64,000 nt of DNA. Origin: Ephemerocybe angulata (Eukaryota > Basidiomycota > Agaricomycetes > Agaricales > Psathyrellaceae). Within the stretch, counting starts at the first letter, position 1; each line of letters opens with the position of its first letter. The translations under genes and the position numbers were made by a program. The DNA is taken from the NCBI GenBank assembly GCA_013368325.1, contig JAACJK010000234.1, positions 118,412 through 182,411 on the forward strand. Direction: 5' to 3'. The notes beneath the pieces are model-generated. The model ran no database searches. It worked only from the letters and a program-made list of their open reading frames with translations, and was not told the DNA's origin. Positions 11,890 through 22,089 of the stretch are shown piece after piece.

Positions 11890-12154
11890 TGCCGTGTACC
11901 TTAGTATATTTGTTGATGATTTTGCAAGTGACATCCTGATTCCCGACATGCGTGCGCCGCCCCGCTCAATTTAGCGTAGGCGCCCGCCCGACTGTTGGCT
12001 AACAGACATCCGCTTATGTTCTTGGCCCGCAGGATGAGTCAGAAAAAGCATGTTTCTGGGGACATGGAATACATTTGAAAGAAACAACAGCAAAGAACGG
12101 TGCTCGGAAGACATGGCTATAACCGGAATCAGATTAAGCGCCCCAGCGTAAACC

Positions 12155-15100
12155 TCAACCCCCCATAGACATGTCACCCTGCTGCCACTGGTGGTTATGG
12201 GGAGGTAGCAAGATTCCCTGCGGACCGTTACTAGATGGTAACCCGGATCCTGTGGAAAGATTCGTGAGTGTAGAATTATCCGCAGACCAATTATGTCGGG
12301 GTGAGGCGGCGCCTGAAGACGATGGCAGCGACGTAAGCATGGAGTTATCTGCGGACCATTGACCTGGGCCTGGATTTTGGGCGGACATGCTGGAATCTCC
12401 GCCGCCTCGCCTTGGTCCCGCAGATGCCGAGTTACCCATTGCTAAAGGTCCGGCGCTTCGCACGTCTGGCGGAAAGGGACCTGTCGCCGACTGGATCGCG
12501 ACTCCCTGTAGATCGCTTGGATAGCCGATGCCAGAATGGTAAGCCAGAGGGGCGATCTGAGAGGGAGGAACTGGCGCGCTGTGATGGAAATTGCTGCGGT
12601 GATGTGCTGCAGAGGAGAATGCGATAGGGAAGGCTTCTCTCAGCCTTCCAATTTCCTCTCCACACCTGTTGACGTGTGTGACTACCTCACGATGCCGCTC
12701 GTCCATCTCTCGCCTTAAACCCGCCACTTCGAAGTGAACCGCATCCATGACTCCCCGCGCCGCATTTCCAACTTCGGCTTTGATCCGATCCTCCTGCGCC
12801 CGAAGCATTGTCTCAAAAGATAGCATGAGCTCTCTCCGATGATCCCTGTTCCCCTCTTCACCAGAAGCCCCAACATCCACTACCCGCTTTTCCAACGCTC
12901 CGAGCTTCGCCAAAACCTGTTCATCGTTCCTGGACCCACTAATCTCTCCTATGCGATGCTCCATATCGGCCACCCTCCCATCCCCCGCATTCGCCCTCGC
13001 CTCTATCCCATTTAGCCGATTTTCAAGCGACGAGACAACTGCTCCATCTACTCGGAGATCCCCAAGTCCTTTCTCCACGTCGCCTAACCTCCGCGCCAAG
13101 TCAAAAGTCTGAGAAGCTTGGCCACTCAGATGCTCGACTTTCATAGCCAACTCCCGATTCGCTCTCTCCGACGATTCCACCACGACGTTATGTCTAGCCT
13201 GGAGTTCAGCTACCTTCTCTTGCAGCTCGATCGGCCTCTTTGCATCGCGTTGAACCGCTCTAAGCCCACCTTCAAGGTCTCTTACATCATTCTCAAGCGT
13301 CCTATGATCTTGAGTTAGGCGAGAGAGGGCAGTCTGAAGACGAGTAAGTCGCGATCCAAGAATATTTGTCGGGCGCTTACGTTGATGTTAGCGCTGGACA
13401 ACTCCCCTTCATAAGCGGGCGTCACCCGATCAATCTTTGCTGGCGGCATTTTCGCCCCGCGGGATTTAGCGGACTTGCCGGAGTCACCGGCCGTCGGAGC
13501 ACGATCTGACAACTGATTCCAGCTTTATCAGTTTCAACATCTTCGACAGGCAAAGCGCGCTACTCACCGGAGAATCTCGCAAAGGATCCTGGGCGCTAAC
13601 ATTCCGACCTGGTGCGCCAACATTCCGACCTGGTCGGATAGACTTGGGGGCGCTGCTCGCCGACAGATCCAAGACCGCGGCCCCTGCCTCGGCATCCACC
13701 TCCATCGGGACGTCCTCTTCTATGTCCTCCTCCTTGACGTACTTGGCCGATTTCACCTTTCCTTTCCCTTTCCCTCTCTGGGTCCTCTCGTATGAAACTG
13801 TCTTCCCCGACCCCTCGTTACCTCCATCTTTCGCATCCTTCCCAGACCCCTCACCTACTCGCTCCTTGACTCCCTTCCCAGACCCCTCGCCTACTCGCTC
13901 CTTGACTCCCTTCCCAGACCCCTCCTCCCGTTCCTCTTTTGCCCCTTTCCCCAACCCATCATCACCCGCTCCGCCCTTCGTGGATTGCTTGCCTGAAGCC
14001 CTACCCCTCCTGCGACGCGGGGTAGACCTAGGCAAGAAACCGCACTTCTTCTTATTCCACGAGCAAAGGTAACATGCCTTAGGCTTCTCCGGCGGTGAGC
14101 TAGTGACCATGCAGCATTTCCTCTTGAGTCTGACGCACTGCTCGCAAGGCTTTTCGTACTCCACAAGCGTGGCGAGGTAAACTAGGTCAACCTTTTTCTT
14201 CTTCTTGGTCTGGGTATCCTCATCATCGCTCGACGGCTCCGTGTGGTGGTCAGGCGTTTTTCTCTTGCTCCCGGTCGACTTCCCTCTCCGATTCTGTTCT
14301 TCCTCGCCCCCTTTCCGACTCCTTTCTGGCTTCGCCGATTGCTTCACCTCCTCGTCGCTGTCCTCGGTCTCGTCGTCCTCCCCGTCGTCCTCCCCATCGT
14401 CCTCCCCATCATTACTTCCATCGTCATTTTGGAAGTCGAGGCCATCCTCATCATTGTGGTCATCTTCCTCCTCTTCCTCATCTTCATTACCTCTCTGCAC
14501 CTTCGCCCTTTCCTTTCCTTTGCTCACCCCCTTAATCCCCTCCCCGTCATCAACCTGCATAGCATCGTCCGCCTGCTCAGTGTCCGACATTTCCTCTGCG
14601 TGAGGTACGCTTAAACGCTCGACATCGTCATGTTTGACAACTCCCTCCGCCCCTGCAGCACTTCCCGCAGCACTGGTTGCGCCCGCCACGCCCGCACCTG
14701 TGGCTCCCGCCGTCACCCCAACACCGACCGCGCCCGCACCTGTGACACCCGGGCGCGTCACTCCGACACCGACCGCGCCTGCACCCTGTACATCTTCGCC
14801 CCTACCCTTAGCAACTGACATCCACAGGCGGAATGCTCCCGCCAGCGCTTCGCCTGGCGCGACCTCCGGTTGCCCGACCCCCGCATTAGCTGAGCCCTTG
14901 CCCATAGCCGGTTCTGCGGTCGCGCCTCGATTGCCATAGACTGCATTCCCCGACAGTGACCCACTACCACCCTCTGGTTTGACTTGACCTTCGCCGGCAT
15001 CTGTCTTATCAACCACGCCTATGTATGTAGTTAGAATTCAATTCCATCTCACTTGGATATCCTGGACTGACCGAAAGGAGCCGTCGTGATGCGTGCACCT

Positions 15101-16187
15101 TCCACCTTCGCAGCATCCTTAGACCCTCCAACACCCAGTCCTGCACCGGCCACTGCTCCGCGCGTCACCCTGACACCGACCGCGCCCGCACCTGTGACAC
15201 CCGCGCGCGTCACTCCGACACCGTCTACGCCCACATCCCCGACCCCTTCGACGCCCGCGCGCGTCGCCCCGACACCGACCGCGCCCACACCCCCGACAAC
15301 TACGATTCCCGCGCGCATCGCCCCGACACCGTCCACGACCGCACCCCCGACACCTGCCACGCCCGCATCCGCGCGTGCACCTTCCGCCTTCGCAGCAACC
15401 TTGGACCCTCCAATACCCAGTCCTGCACTGGCTACTGCTCCGCGCGTCACCCCGACACCGACCGCGCCCGCACCTGCGACACCCGCGCGCGTCACTCCGA
15501 CACCGTCTACGCCCACACCCCCGACCCCTTCGACGCCCGCGTGCATCGCCCCGACACCGTCCACGACCGCACCCCCGACACCTGCCACACCCGCATCCGC
15601 GCGTGCACCTTCCACCTTCGCAGCATCCTTGGACAGACCTCCAACACCCAGTCCTGCACTGGCCACCGCTCCCTTCAGCTCGACTGGTTTAGGATGTGCG
15701 ACGGCCGTGTTCGCCGGTGATCCTCTGCGACTATCACTCGTACCGGCGCTAACCCTAGCGGGCGCAGCGCCTATAGGTGTACCTACAACGGTTGTAAGTT
15801 TACGCATCTCTATACTATAGCTCTAGGATGTACCGAAGGGAGGCTTCTTGAATAGAGACAAGTCAAGGCCTTGATCTTGATTCTTCCAGTCCCGGAGCCA
15901 TGCGTTTACGCGGTCATTCTTGTGCTGGAAATTGTGGTGACCATAGGTAGCATAACCATGCAAAATAGGCCTCTACAGAAAGAGTTGGTTATCTAGGCTA
16001 ACTAGCAAAGTTTTAGATTACTCACAGACGGCAATTTGAGTTGTCGAAGCAGAGAACCCAAGTCATCCTTCTCCTCGTTCCACGTTTCGGCCCCCTCCAA
16101 TAACTTATCTAGGATTTGGATCTGCTGCTGACAAAATTCTTTTGTGACCTGCGCTTTGGCTTCTGTCTCCCGATTAGAGCTTGCCAT
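12155..16187 (-). CDS. Zn2Cys6-like, coiled-coil protein (1257 aa, 6 exons)
   Basis: Probable DNA-binding cargo protein. Exons (minus) 16187-16026, 15972-15834, 15782-15072, 15018-13568, 13512-13381 and 13333-12155 join in frame across introns of 47-55 nt. The start MASSNRETEAK follows an upstream non-coding stretch. After a short helical N-terminus comes a long Gly/Ala/Val repeat, then a highly acidic region. The cysteine block CEQCVRLKRKC-x12-CYLCSWNKKKC fits the CX2CX6C-X12-CX2CX6C spacing of fungal Zn2Cys6 clusters. Basic and GSGKGVKERVGE repeats follow. The last ~390 residues contain an extended coiled coil (LEARxxxx heptads) and a Gln/Ser/Gly-rich tail. Unlike classical Zn2Cys6 activators the cluster is central, not N-terminal. 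Convergent with the gene at 11248-11889 and divergent from the paralog pair at 16645. Confidence 0.75.
15110..15660 (-). repeat. In-frame long-period repeat (Gly/Ala/Val-rich)
   Basis: Within exon 3 of the Zn2Cys6-like gene a unit beginning GAVASAGLGxGG...KVEGA occurs three times, with shorter GVGGVGVDGVGVTRAGV sub-repeats inside. The DNA is very GC-rich with repeated CCGACACCG-type cores on the plus strand. It encodes a low-complexity linker. Confidence 0.7.
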
Positions 16188-16644
16188 GACAGAAGACGAC
16201 GTCGATGATACTTGGTGAGTGGTTTGAATTCGGTTCGAACCTTGAGGAGGGAGAATATCCAATGGATCAAGTCTCAAACGTTCTGTCGGACACCCCACAT
16301 GGCAGGACTTCAATCTAATCCGATGACCTATTCCGATGGTTCGGGAGTATCAGCGAATCTTGGTGTCTATCCGCATTCTGTCGGCATTAGAGCGATTCCT
16401 TTTCGGAATCACGATGGTTATCTAGCCAACTGGTTGGCAGCTAGCCACCAGCACTTCAACCGTGTTGACTAGATTTAGATAGTGGGACCCATACCTTCGT
16501 TGTTTTTCATTCTTCTTTGTAGGGAATTACCGGTTTCACATATACCGCTTTGCGGCGATTCCCCGAACGTGTTTCGCAACCTCGTCCTCCGAGCCCCAAT
16601 CCAAGTTGACCGTTTCTGCTTTTTTCTCCTTCACATTCGCTCGA

Positions 16645-17471
16645 ATGAGCTCTTTCGGCGGGGTCCAAGGCAGTAAGGGGAAGGAAGGTGAGCTTACACC
16701 GGTTGAAGTGCAAATTATAATATGGCTGACGACGCATGTAGTGGACTATGTTATGAAATCAGTAGAAGATAGTGGGGAGGGGAGTGAAAGCGCGCCACTT
16801 GAAAGCACTCAGTCGGGTGAGCGATGTGCTTGGACTATGAAGACGAGTATTGCTTATATATTTGTGCAGAATTTCAGGTCACCGACGATATTCTCTCGCT
16901 TGCATTCAAGTCGCCTGAGCGCAACCGCACCGTACACGCCCTCCAGTCCCCTGCTTCTCTGCAATCCCCTCTCCAAAAATTACCTATTTCGACTTTGGAA
17001 CGTAAATACATGGCACAAGAAGATTATCGCCAACCTGCCTCAGGCTTCAACGACAAGATAGCTGCAGGCAAGGCCAAATTGGAGAAATATAGTCGCGTTA
17101 TGGCTCCGCACGACCGCGAGGCGCCGGCCCCCAGCCCCCTTCGTTCTCCTACAGTTCCCCGCCCTACCCAAGGCCTGAACGAAGATGCAGTGAAGATTGG
17201 AGAGATGGCGTTCGAGCATCTCTCCAAGTTGTATCAGGGGACAAGCACTGATTCGGGGGCAAGGTCGACCGCTGCCTTGCTCGATGCTCACATGAGCAAC
17301 CTCGTTTGGATTCAGAGTCGGCTTATCAGCCACTATGAAAATCTGGTACGCACTCGCAACTTGGTTCAGAAGACCGTCGATTCCATCAGCATACTGTCGT
17401 TTACTCAAGCCAGGTCAGCTGAGTTCGGTCAGATCTTTCAAGGAGAAGCAGATTCAGCTGAAGGAGTATAA
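16645..17471 (+). CDS. Hypothetical KDZ-island protein, paralog A (239 aa)
   Basis: Exons 16645-16687, 16742-16816 and 16870-17471. The first intron (54 nt) and second intron (53 nt) sit at the same positions and phases as in the downstream paralog at 17905-19012. The C-terminal ~110 residues are conserved between the two copies: KIGEM-x-FE-x-L-x-KLY, then ALLDAH-x-SNLVWIQ, then a helical stretch ending FQGEAD. The N-terminal half is Pro/Ser-rich. No known domain recognised; the conserved part looks all-helical. It is divergent from the Zn2Cys6-like gene, with which it may share a promoter. Confidence 0.65.
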
Positions 17472-17904
17472 ACATGTATATGTTCTCTGAGCTTGTTATA
17501 CTATGATACAAAGTGCTGGCGATGTGAAGTTCCTATCCAGTCCTCTGATTGAACCCCTTGGTCAAACGCAAGAGATGGCTGATATAAAAATCCGACTTCG
17601 CAAGATAGGCGCCGTGGGGCTGACGCCGCGTTATAAGCGCGCAAAGGCCGACGGAAACAGATCGGGATCGCGGGTGTGTTTTCGGACCTAGTTGGACAGG
17701 CGCCGTGTGAGACGCAACGGCGTTTGAGCGAATCTTCCGACCTTAATCAAGTCCGACCATTTGGCAAGCAACAATGTGATTCACGGAGCTTTGTGGTTCT
17801 CCGAAAGTTCCGATCGTGCCCTTATGATATTGATGTTTGGGTAAGATTTCCCCGCACGTCGGTTTCGTTCCCCAAACTGCCTTAATCCTCTAAGCAGGTT
17901 CATT
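17472..17904. other. Spacer between the paralogs
   Basis: Non-coding as far as I can see. It holds a TATAAAAA (17583-17590) and several TCCGAC/GTCGGA motifs that recur through the KDZ island. The ATG at 17905 lies over 300 bp from that TATA, so its relevance is doubtful. Confidence 0.3.
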
Positions 17905-19012
17905 ATGAATTTTCAGTCTCAAGGTCAGATACACCGGTTGAAGGGTTTGCGGTCTCTGACATTTCATTCAGTCGATTATGAAATGAGGTCCGACGACGGT
18001 GGTGAGGATGGTGAGGAACCGCTGACAGGCACTCAATCGGGTGAGTATTTGCAAGCTACAATACGGAATATGCTGACGACTTACAGAGAACAGCTTTGCG
18101 GTTACCGACGATGTTTTTTCCTTAGCCTGGAAGTCTCCATCGAAACCCGCCTTGGATTACAGTCGACCAAACTTCGAGGAGTATCGTCCGCGCCCCTTAG
18201 CAAAACTACCTCCCTTGCCGGAATGGCGTACTCAAGTTTACAAAGGCCCAACTGTGGAAGAGCTCACCGCAGACTTTGACCGTAAGGTCGCAACAGTCAG
18301 GGAAAAGATAGAGGCGGACAAGGCGACCTTGGACAAATACAGTCTCCTCCTTGGTATCCCTCTTGACGATGGCCTATCGTCGACCCAGATGCCAACCCCA
18401 GGCGCAAGCCGAATCCCAGTCCAATACCCATTCCCCTCGCCACCTAGCCGTTCGCCTCTCCACCCGACCGCAGGCGCAAGCCAAATCCCAATCCAACACC
18501 CACTCCCCTCGCCACCTAGCCGTTCGCCTCTCCACCCGACCGCAGGCGCAAGCCAAATCCCAATCCAACACCCACTCCCCTCGCCACCTAGCCGTTCGCC
18601 TCCCTACCCGACTGCAGGCGCTAGCCAAATCCCAATCCAATATTCACTCCCCTCGCCACCTAGCCGTTCGCCTCCCCAGGCCTCAAACAAAGATGCTGCT
18701 AAGATCGGCGAGATGACTTTCGAGGATCTCGCCAAGTTGTATGATGGTGCGGGCGCGGTTTCGGGAGCGGGGTCGACTTCCGCCTTACTCGATGCCCATC
18801 TGAGCAACCTTGTTTGGATTCAGAGATGCCTTGTCAACCACCAGATCGAGAACATGGTACGCAGCCAGCACTTAATTCAGAAAACCCTCAATTCCATCAA
18901 CATTCTGTCCTTTATCGAGACCAGGACGACCGAGTTTGCGCACGTATTCCAGGGGGAAGCTGATGCGGACGAGAACCCATTCGATGGCCTCGTCGAACGT
19001 ACGGATGTGTAG
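17905..19012 (+). CDS. Hypothetical KDZ-island protein, paralog B (337 aa)
   Basis: Exons 17905-17923, 17972-18040 and 18087-19012. It is a tandem duplicate of the gene at 16645: same exon phases, related intron sequence (both first introns contain ACACCGGTTGAAG) and the same C-terminal helical block. It differs by a 24-residue tandem repeat (GASQIPIQHPLPSPPSRSP...) absent from paralog A and an N-terminal VEELTADFDRKVATVREKIEAD coiled-coil segment. Function unknown. Being the last recognisable gene of the island, it may mark its right side. Confidence 0.65.
18394..18680 (+). repeat. 72-bp in-frame minisatellite, about 4 copies
   Basis: Four copies of a 72-bp unit with core CCTCGCCACCTAGCCGTTCG. 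The two middle copies are almost identical, pointing to recent expansion. It codes for a Pro/Ser-rich linker in paralog B and is absent from paralog A. Confidence 0.85.
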
Positions 19013-19509
19013 TTACTAGTTTCCAAATGTAATTTAGCAGATAAATTATAATTCACCACTGTTCAGAGTCACAATGGACAGAAGGAATCCCCGTATCCAT
19101 ATCCAATGTCGGGGAGTAGGCGTCTGATATCCGACGCCACAATATAGGCGCGCAAAACGCGACCGTCGGCGGCGGACCGAACCTGTGCCAAAAACATTCA
19201 TGCCCGGTCGGCTTTCGGCCCTGGACAAAAGCAGCGGGGTGATCTGGGCCAGCCCGGTTTACTATTGCTACCGTGGGGGAGAAGAAATGGTAAGCGGATG
19301 CCAGCTACGGCATGGCTCAGGTGAGTCGGCTCATGTGAGCCAAGCAATACATGCCATCGAAAGGGACTCAGGTGAGCTCACTTCATCCATCACTGATGAT
19401 GCATGGACACACTCACTTGAGCCATCTAGATCGTGTCATTGATATGTTACCCATTGGCCCAGACATGCAGAATTGGGACCGAAATGAGCAGCAAGCATCC
19501 AAGCTCATG

Positions 19510-19725
19510 TACTCAGGGGAATTCAGAACAGCACACCTTTGCTACGATGATATCAGGTCCCTAAGAGCCCTATTCTCTCCAAGTGCCAGTTGGAGAGAAT
19601 ATGGCTCTTAGGAATCCATGAGGGGAGGAGACGACTCACCGGAGCTAGGATGACATCTGGAATGACCGGTTGCCAGGAGGAGAAGCGAGATACCGTTGGT
19701 CCGTGCGCCATCCAGGACACATATA
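19510..19725. repeat. Dispersed repeat, copy 1, with a 51-nt near-perfect hairpin (19561-19611)
   Basis: A segment of about 215 bp recurs at about 50240-50470 in the same orientation. Its centre, 19561-19611, is an inverted repeat. The arms pair from CTAAGAGCC to GGCTCTTAG and include a perfect 12-bp inner arm (TATTCTCTCCAA with TTGGAGAGAATA) around a 7-nt loop, GTGCCAG. No reading frame spans it. Could be a non-coding RNA structure or part of a small transposon. Confidence 0.75.
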
Positions 19726-19846
19726 AGCCAGCCAACATGCCGTTCACGTTCCCTATGCCAAGGGTATGTCCCCCAGCGTTGCTACGACCGTGCCGTGCAT
19801 GTTCTTCAACAGCCATGCAGTCACGGTCGTAGTGTAGTCTACCCCG

Positions 19847-21820
19847 TTAGAAAAGCGAAAATGTATTAGATAGGGAAAATAAGTTAGCTCTTTTTTCGTC
19901 TTTTTTACCCCAAAAGGCAATTTTCAACCCTTTTAAGGGAATTCCCGACTTCCCGACAAGGCGCGTCACAGCGAGCACAGGGAGCATCACAGTGAGCAAG
20001 CAGCAGCGTGGGTCATCATTGATGAAACCGTAAATTGCACAAGTACGTACTGTATGTACACGAGAGATACGTATGATCCACTTCCGCCCCTGATACGGCG
20101 GACTCATCGGCTGCTCCTCCGTCCTCCTCTGCGCCATCGTCCGCGTCCTCTCCAACCTCTGCTCATGCGCCCCCTTATCCAACAACTTCGGCTGCACATT
20201 GCTGCTATTCAGCACCTCCAACCTTTGATTGGCGTCCGCGTTCCCGGCCTGCGCAGCGAGGGTGTAGTAGTGGATCGCATCCGGGACGCTCGCCGGGCGC
20301 CCCACGCCCACTTCCGCGTAGTACCCCATCGCAAAATGCGCGGAGGCGAGGTTGCGCGCGGACGCCTTCTGCGCGAACGTCAGCGCGAGGCCCTCGTCCT
20401 TCTCGAATCCGCTGGTCGAAGGATCGGTCCTGGCGCCCGTCGAGCCGCACAAAAACCACTTGCTCAGCGCCATGTCCGCCTCGACCTCGCCGTTCTGCGA
20501 CGCCAGGCTGTAGTACTGCACGCTCAGCAGCGGGTCGAAGAAGAAGGGGGGGTCTGCGAACTCGTATGCGTGCCCGAGCTTGTACTGCGCGGGCCCGTAG
20601 TGGAGGTACGCGGCGCGCTCGAGGTGGTGGCGGCTCTCGAGGTGCGGGGAGGAGCCGAGGGGGATGAGGGGCGTGAGCGGCTGGGAGGGGTGTGAAGGCG
20701 GTGGGGGGTAGGCGGATATGGCGGAGAGCGAGGCGAAGGTCTGAGCCGGGATCGGGGGGATCGAGGCGAACTCGCTGAGGAGGAGGAGCGAGTACACGTA
20801 GGCCGGCTGGGGGCACTCGAGACTCGCGAGGATCGCGGCGCGCTGCAGGATCGGCAGCGCCAGACTCGTGTTGGCGGGGAGAGTGAGCTGGCCAAGAAGA
20901 TGCGCCATGCCGAGCCGATACAAACAAGACTCCACGCCCAACTTCGCGCCGCGCTCGAAACACTCCTTCGCGTGCTTGAAGTCGCCAAAGGTCTCGTAGT
21001 CGCGCCCGAGGCGGAACCACGCACCGGCGTACCCGCCCCGCGCGGCTGACTCGAAGTCGCGGAACGCGGCCTTGGGGTTGAACGCGACGTGCTGCGGGTG
21101 CGCCCCCGTCGACGCGAGGACCGCCCTCATATACACCGCCTCCGCCTGGCACGCCTCCATGTGCTGCGTGTTCTGCTGGTACGGCTGCCCCGGCGGGAAC
21201 GGGGCTGCGATCAAGAGCACGAGGGGCACCGCCGCGGTGATGAGCTGCACGATCTCGGGCTCCAGCGCGGAGAGCGGCATGGGCCCGACGATGGGGTCGC
21301 TGACGGAGGGCACGGCCTGGCCGACGGGCGTTGTGAGTGCGATGTGGAGGTGATGCGCGCGATCGGCGAGGAAGAAGACGTCTCGCGCCCAGGTGATCTT
21401 GAGGGCGGGGTCGAGGGAGGGCGCGGTGATCGATGGGAGGGCTTCGAGCAGCGTCGGGAGGCTCGGGAGGGCGGCGGTGAGGCTGTTGCTCGCCGAGGGC
21501 GCGGGCGACGGGCGGTGCGCGGGCATCGCGGGGGTGGGGGGTGCGGGAGGTGGGTTGGGGAAGGGCGATCGGGGCGCGGCGCTGAAGTTCCAGGGCGACC
21601 AGTCCGTGCCTGGGCCGCCTGCGGGGGCTGACATCGCACCTCCCCCCTGGAACGGCGCGGGGAAGGAGAAGGTGGGTGGGGGCGCTAGGTCGTCCAGTTT
21701 GGCGGCGGGGTTGTCGGTGCGATGGGGTCGCGGAGAGACTATGTTCGGGTCGTAGTGGGAGTCGCCCGAATCATGTCGCAGGTCAGCGGGTCGGGGAGGC
21801 ACTGGTGGAGGCAGGGACAT
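19847..21820 (-). CDS. Chitin synthase regulatory factor, Chs4/Skt5-like (SEL1 repeats)
   Basis: Likely activator/localiser of chitin synthase at sites of cell-wall growth. The open frame has a disordered Pro-rich N-terminus (~130 aa) and then SEL1/TPR-like repeats at about residues 245-560: AAFRDFESAARGGYAGAWF, AKECFERGAKLGVESCLYRLG, HHLERAAYLHYGPAQYKLGH, VQYYSLASQNGEVEADMALS, ALTFAQKASARNLASAHFAMG and AIHYYTLAAQAGNADA. This series and spacing match fungal Chs4/Skt5 proteins. GC content is much higher than in the surrounding transposons, so this is probably the resident core gene. Family members often end in a CaaX prenylation box; none is evident here, and the last ~75 codons after EEQPMSPPYQGRK look non-coding, so a terminal intron or exon may be misread. 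The start at 21820 is the first ATG of the frame. Confidence 0.85.
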   Translation of the reverse strand: MSLPPPVPPRPADLRHDSGDSHYDPNIVSPRPHRTDNPAAKLDDLAPPPTFSFPAPFQGGGAMSAPAGGPGTDWSPWNFSAAPRSPFPNPPPAPPTPAMPAHRPSPAPSASNSLTAALPSLPTLLEALPSITAPSLDPALKITWARDVFFLADRAHHLHIALTTPVGQAVPSVSDPIVGPMPLSALEPEIVQLITAAVPLVLLIAAPFPPGQPYQQNTQHMEACQAEAVYMRAVLASTGAHPQHVAFNPKAAFRDFESAARGGYAGAWFRLGRDYETFGDFKHAKECFERGAKLGVESCLYRLGMAHLLGQLTLPANTSLALPILQRAAILASLECPQPAYVYSLLLLSEFASIPPIPAQTFASLSAISAYPPPPSHPSQPLTPLIPLGSSPHLESRHHLERAAYLHYGPAQYKLGHAYEFADPPFFFDPLLSVQYYSLASQNGEVEADMALSKWFLCGSTGARTDPSTSGFEKDEGLALTFAQKASARNLASAHFAMGYYAEVGVGRPASVPDAIHYYTLAAQAGNADANQRLEVLNSSNVQPKLLDKGAHEQRLERTRTMAQRRTEEQPMSPPYQGRKWIIRISRVHTVRTCAIYGFINDDPRCCLLTVMLPVLAVTRLVGKSGIPLKGLKIAFWGKKDEKRANLFSLSNTFSLF

Positions 21821-22089
21821 ATTGGGCCATCGTCATCAATCGCTGCCCATTCCTTATCTGCCTCCAACCGCACTGCCACATCACCATCAATCACTGCTGA
21901 TCATCATGAGCGCTTCCTCTTCTCCCTCATCCACGCCTTTCTCGACGCCCTCTCGACCGCGTTCCGCCCCGCTCCTCTCGCGCTTCAGGACCTCTCGATA
22001 CCTTTGGACGCGCCGTCCCCACCAAACCACGTCCAAAATCGCATTTTCCGTTACACTACTCTACGCGACACGAAGCGGCTAGCAACAGT

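Noticed and set aside
20054..21755. Long open frames on the plus strand and in a second minus frame opposite the chitin synthase regulator
   Set aside because: They are by-products of the high GC content and codon pattern of the real gene. They give Arg/Pro-rich sequences without motifs.
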